Assembly: GCA_016181345.1 (NCBI GenBank)
Contig: JACOZM010000134.1
Location: 1-8,887 of the forward strand
Direction of reading: 5' to 3'
Length of the DNA: 8,887 nucleotides
From: Candidatus Woesearchaeota archaeon
GTDB lineage: Archaea > Nanobdellota > Nanobdellia > Woesearchaeales > GW2011-AR9
Numbering within the stretch: position 1 is the first letter of the stretch; the number at the start of each line of letters is the position of its first letter. This document shows positions 6,894 to 8,887 of the stretch, piece by piece. The notes below the pieces were generated by a model. It did not search any database. It saw nothing but the letters and a program-made list of their open reading frames with translations, and was not told the origin of the DNA. The translations under genes and the position numbers were made by a program.

Positions 6894-7235
6894 TCAAGAT
6901 TTTCTATCTTCAAAGGTTACCTTTTTTTTCTTTACTACAATTCTCGTAAACCTCTTGCATTCGAAACAAGAGATGACAACTTTTCCTTCTCGTTTCCGTA
7001 CTCGAGAATTCACTCCCGGCATTAAGAGTGCATAGCAATACTTACAATACTTTCGTTTTAATTCTAATGGCAAATGTAATTTAACGCGCATGGCTATTTT
7101 CCTGGCTAAAGCAACATAATGGTTGGCTCTCTTCTTATCTTCAGAAAAAGTCTTCTCCGCCTCAGCAAAAAGAGTGGTAATCCTCTGTAAGGCAATCTTT
7201 TTTTGATCTTCCTTGCTAATATTTGGTTTAGACAT
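6894..7235 (-). CDS. rnp4: Ribonuclease P protein component 4 (Rpp21/Rpr2 family)
   Basis: Zinc-binding protein subunit of archaeal RNase P, which removes 5' leaders from pre-tRNA; in archaea it pairs with Rpp29 on the specificity domain of the RNA. The 113-residue length fits the family. The N-terminal helical part includes ALQRITTLFAEAEKTF (15-30) and ANHYVALARKIAMRVKLHLP (37-56), closely matching the archaeal Rnp4 pattern. The zinc ribbon is C64-x2-C67 and C90-x2-C93, with MPGVNSRVR (72-80) between the pairs. The tail (97-113) is Lys/Arg-rich, as expected for RNA contact. It starts 2 bp after the stop of the HAD gene, so the two are surely co-transcribed. Recognition rests on the combined motifs; no other family shares them as far as I know. 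Confidence 0.92.
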   Translation of the reverse strand: MSKPNISKEDQKKIALQRITTLFAEAEKTFSEDKKRANHYVALARKIAMRVKLHLPLELKRKYCKYCYALLMPGVNSRVRKREGKVVISCFECKRFTRIVVKKKKVTFEDRKS

Positions 7236-7237
7236 CT

Positions 7238-7972
7238 CTACTCATCTCTCCCCTTGTTCTTGTTATTATATTTTTTTAATGATGACATGATTTTTCTTAC
7301 TTTTTTCTTCACATTTAAATGATTCACTTTTTTTGAGTTTCTAACGTTATCTGCTTTCATCTTTTTAATGATGTCCAAGATCTCTTTAGGACTATCGGCA
7401 ATAACTTCAGCTCCTGCCTTCTTCAACGCTTCAGCAGAGTTATATCCCCAAGATACTCCGATCATGTTCATCCCTACGTGCTTACATGCCTTAACATCTC
7501 TGATCTCGTCTCCTATATAGATGCATTCTTCTTTTTTTAACCTAAACCTTTTCATAACCCATAATAATCGTATATTTTTTGTAAAGAATGTGCTGGAATG
7601 AACATTTTCTAGTTCTAGGTTATCTTTTTTAAAGACATATTTGACCAATTCTTTATGATTTGAAGTAACGACGATAATAAGGTAGTCTTTCTTTAGTTCA
7701 TCAACAATTTTCTTTATCTCGGGAAACAGGTGCGCTTCTCGCAGTTCTTTTTTTGCTAACTGTTTTGCTTTCCAGGCGATGTAAGGAAGTTTCCACATCG
7801 GAATGCCCATTTCCCTTGTCAATACTTGGATTCCTTCTTTATCTTTGAGTTTCTTGTGGTCTTTTACTTCTTTATAATTGAAGCGGGATGCATATTTATT
7901 CACTGTCCGAAGCGTAATCAATTCTGTATCTGCAAGAGTTCCATCAAAATCAAATATTATTGCCTTTATCAT
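7238..7972 (-). CDS. HAD-superfamily hydrolase (phosphoglycolate phosphatase-like)
   Basis: Predicted Mg-dependent phosphatase of the haloacid dehalogenase superfamily; substrate unknown. Motif I is DFDGT at 8-12 (nucleophile D8, acid D10), motif II is VVTSN at 101-105, and motif IV is GDEIRD at 154-159, followed by VKACKHVGMNMIGVSWGYNS (160-179), the usual ending of the phosphoglycolate phosphatase-like subgroup. A helical cap lies between residues 15 and 85. The motif III Lys is probably K141. After the fold ends near 205, about 39 extra residues are strongly basic (KADNVRNSKK, VKKKVRK, SLKKYNNKNK), which is unusual and could bind RNA or another polyanion. The start MIKAIIFDFDGT is standard, and an in-frame TAG lies a short way upstream. 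It precedes rnp4 by 2 bp and is divergent from the winged-helix gene. Confidence 0.88.
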   Translation of the reverse strand: MIKAIIFDFDGTLADTELITLRTVNKYASRFNYKEVKDHKKLKDKEGIQVLTREMGIPMWKLPYIAWKAKQLAKKELREAHLFPEIKKIVDELKKDYLIIVVTSNHKELVKYVFKKDNLELENVHSSTFFTKNIRLLWVMKRFRLKKEECIYIGDEIRDVKACKHVGMNMIGVSWGYNSAEALKKAGAEVIADSPKEILDIIKKMKADNVRNSKKVNHLNVKKKVRKIMSSLKKYNNKNKGRDE

Positions 7973-8027
7973 AGTGTTATGTATATATCTCTTCTACTCA
8001 TCTCCATTAGAACCTAAAGTTTTGAGG

Positions 8028-8036
8028 AATATAAAT
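8028..8036 (-). promoter_or_regulatory. Candidate TATA box for the HAD-rnp4 operon
   Basis: ATTTATATT on the minus strand is centred about 60 bp before the HAD ATG, which would give a leader of about 34 nt. It directly abuts the TATA box of the divergent regulator gene (8038-8045), so the two promoters could interfere. Another AT-rich element at 7981-7988 is too close to the ATG to be a TATA box. Confidence 0.35.
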
Positions 8037-8053
8037 CTTTATATAATCTTTAT
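8033..8053 (+). promoter_or_regulatory. TATA box with 11-bp-spaced direct repeat before the winged-helix gene
   Basis: AAATC (8033-8037) followed by TTTATATA (8038-8045) is an excellent BRE/TATA match, centred 26-27 bp before the ATG at 8068, so the mRNA is probably leaderless. The nonamer AATCTTTAT occurs at 8034-8042 and 8045-8053, exactly 11 bp apart, about one helical turn. A dimeric regulator bound there would block TBP access. Confidence 0.5.
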
Positions 8054-8067
8054 GATTAAAAGAAAAG

Positions 8068-8388
8068 ATGCAACGAGGACGTCCAGTCAGAAGTGAGATT
8101 CGATCAAACATCTTAGAGCTACTTTTTTTCTTAGGCAAGGGATACGGGTATCAAATAAGTAAAATTTATAACGAAGTATTTCCTCAAGTAACGCAACGGG
8201 TTATTTACTATCATCTCCGAAAAGGCATCCAAACAAAAGAGATTGAAGTTCATAGTATCCAACAGGAAAAAGGAAATTTTTCATGGGGTTCAGAAGTGGA
8301 GAAGAAATTTTATACTCTTGGCCCTGAAGCTCTGCCTAAAGGACAGCCGAGAATAAAAGAGTTTTTGGAAAAGCATCATCAACGATAG
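8068..8388 (+). CDS. Small winged-helix DNA-binding protein with RGRP N terminus
   Basis: Probable transcription regulator; no specific family name can be given with confidence (PadR-like is the nearest guess). The 106 residues start with RGRP (3-6), the core of an AT-hook, which binds the minor groove of AT-rich DNA. Next comes a helix, SEIRSNILELLFFLGKGYGYQI (9-30), whose hydrophobic pattern and GYGYQISKIY resemble helices 1-2 of PadR/MarR-type winged helices. The segment FPQVTQRVIYYHLRKGIQTKEIEV (38-61) would be the recognition helix and the start of the wing. The C-terminal part has GNFSWGSEVEKKFYTLGPEA (69-88), where FYTLGPEA fits the last wing strand. It lacks the long dimerisation helix of classical PadR proteins. 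There is no Shine-Dalgarno sequence; the promoter spacing predicts a leaderless mRNA. It is divergent from the HAD gene, a layout typical of regulators that control their own promoter region (inference). Confidence 0.75.
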   Translation: MQRGRPVRSEIRSNILELLFFLGKGYGYQISKIYNEVFPQVTQRVIYYHLRKGIQTKEIEVHSIQQEKGNFSWGSEVEKKFYTLGPEALPKGQPRIKEFLEKHHQR

Positions 8389-8476
8389 TTCTTAGATAAG
8401 CATTTAACCTTCTGCTCCATCCTCACTCATGCGTTCTATCCCTGTCTTTTTATCAGTGGATTCTTCTTCCCATAAT

Positions 8477-8484
8477 TTTATATA
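8477..8484 (+). promoter_or_regulatory. TATA box of the reductase gene
   Basis: TTTATATA is centred 26-27 bp before the ATG at 8507, the spacing for transcription starting at or next to the start codon. An AAAGGA sequence (8498-8503) lies too near the ATG to act as a normal ribosome binding site. The rest of the 118-bp gap (8389-8506) shows no gene. Confidence 0.55.
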
Positions 8485-8506
8485 GTTTTTATTTTCTAAA
8501 GGAAAA

Positions 8507-8887
8507 ATGGTCACCTTCAACGCTAATATTACGGAATTAAGAAATCTCACTCCCGATACGTTATTCTTTTCTTTAACTGCGCCTAAAGAATTTACCTTTC
8601 AAGCCGGCCAGTTTATAACATTAATGATTAAAAAGGAAGAGGGAACTAAACCAAGATCCTATTCAATCTTTAATTCACCATCTGAAAAAGGAAAAGTAGA
8701 CCTTTGTATTAAAATAGTGGAAAAAGGTTTTGCTTCGGACATCTTTGCTAAAAGTAAAGAAAACGACTCATTTGAAGTTCGCGGCCCTTTCGGCCATTTT
8801 CTATTTGATTCTGAATCCGAAGATCCTGAGCATTGGTTTATCTGCACGGGAACGGGAATTACTCCGATGATCTCCATGATCAAAGAA
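8507..8887 (+). CDS. FAD/NAD(P)-binding oxidoreductase, ferredoxin-NADP reductase fold (5' part)
   Basis: Flavoprotein reductase that would pass electrons between NAD(P)H and a carrier; the partner is unknown. I translated 127 codons from the ATG at 8507 to the window edge. The N-terminal barrel has FQAGQFITLMI (31-41) and the FAD-binding RSYSIFNSP (50-58, the RxYS motif). These are followed by VDLCIKIVEKGFASDIF (64-80) and VRGPFGHF (91-98). The nucleotide-binding domain begins with HWFICTGTGITPMISMI (109-125), carrying the GTGITP loop of the family. It lacks any N-terminal ferredoxin domain; a C-terminal extension cannot be excluded because the gene continues beyond the window. It could be a stand-alone ferredoxin/flavodoxin reductase or a subunit of the NfnA/PyrK/HydG group. 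The start follows a TATA box at leaderless spacing. Confidence 0.9.
   Translation, partial: MVTFNANITELRNLTPDTLFFSLTAPKEFTFQAGQFITLMIKKEEGTKPRSYSIFNSPSEKGKVDLCIKIVEKGFASDIFAKSKENDSFEVRGPFGHFLFDSESEDPEHWFICTGTGITPMISMIKE

Noticed and set aside
6805..7035. Plus-strand frame spanning the ppsA end and the opposite strand of rnp4
   Set aside because: Its middle is a Phe/Leu run from the T-rich terminator, and the rest is the complement of the well-supported rnp4 gene.
8659..8883. Minus-strand frame opposite the reductase gene
   Set aside because: The plus strand encodes clear FAD and NAD(P) motifs across the same stretch.

Overview
The window looks like an AT-rich archaeal chromosome fragment. 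The evidence is an archaeal-type tryptophanyl-tRNA synthetase, the archaeal/eukaryal RNase P zinc subunit Rpp21 (Rnp4), a stand-alone TRAM protein, repeated TTTATATA/TTTAAATA boxes of archaeal TATA type, and secreted proteins built on a 'GWN' motif. The short intergenic gaps, small proteins and GWN-type secreted protein suggest a DPANN lineage (Woesearchaeota/Pacearchaeota-like). That placement is an inference and cannot be fixed without a phylogeny.

Left part (1-2259, all minus strand): a tight gene string runs from a DnaQ/RNase H-like nuclease, through a small proline-rich lipoprotein-like peptide, to a secreted protein with two GWN repeats. The first three genes overlap by ATGA. The 5' part of trpS follows after a 67-bp gap that holds a 12-unit ATT trinucleotide repeat running into the start codon. 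The two secreted products end in nearly the same tail (PPPLPG / PPTLPGE).

Middle (2260-6854, plus strand): a slipin (SPFH membrane scaffold) without its usual NfeD partner, a TRAM RNA-binding protein with an acidic tail, an RNA 2',3'-cyclic phosphodiesterase (ThpR), and a complete PEP synthase (PpsA). PpsA converts pyruvate to PEP and so gives an entry to gluconeogenesis. TRAM and ThpR probably share a transcript; slipin and PpsA look separately transcribed. All four have recognisable Shine-Dalgarno sequences.

Right part (6855-8887): ppsA converges on a minus-strand pair, a HAD-family phosphatase followed after 2 bp by rnp4. Divergent from the HAD gene is a small winged-helix regulator beginning with an RGRP AT-hook-like motif. 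The 5' part of an FAD/NAD(P)-binding reductase (ferredoxin-NADP reductase fold) follows.

Two kinds of gene start are visible. One set has a Shine-Dalgarno sequence and a leader. The other has an exact TTTATATA box (or its complement) 25-28 bp before the ATG, as expected for leaderless transcripts. I see no CRISPR array, tRNA, rRNA, insertion sequence or clearly new multi-gene system. The most interesting points are the secreted two-gene cassette with matching tails, the repeat at the trpS promoter, the operator-like repeats before the slipin and regulator genes, and the long candidate TRAM leader.
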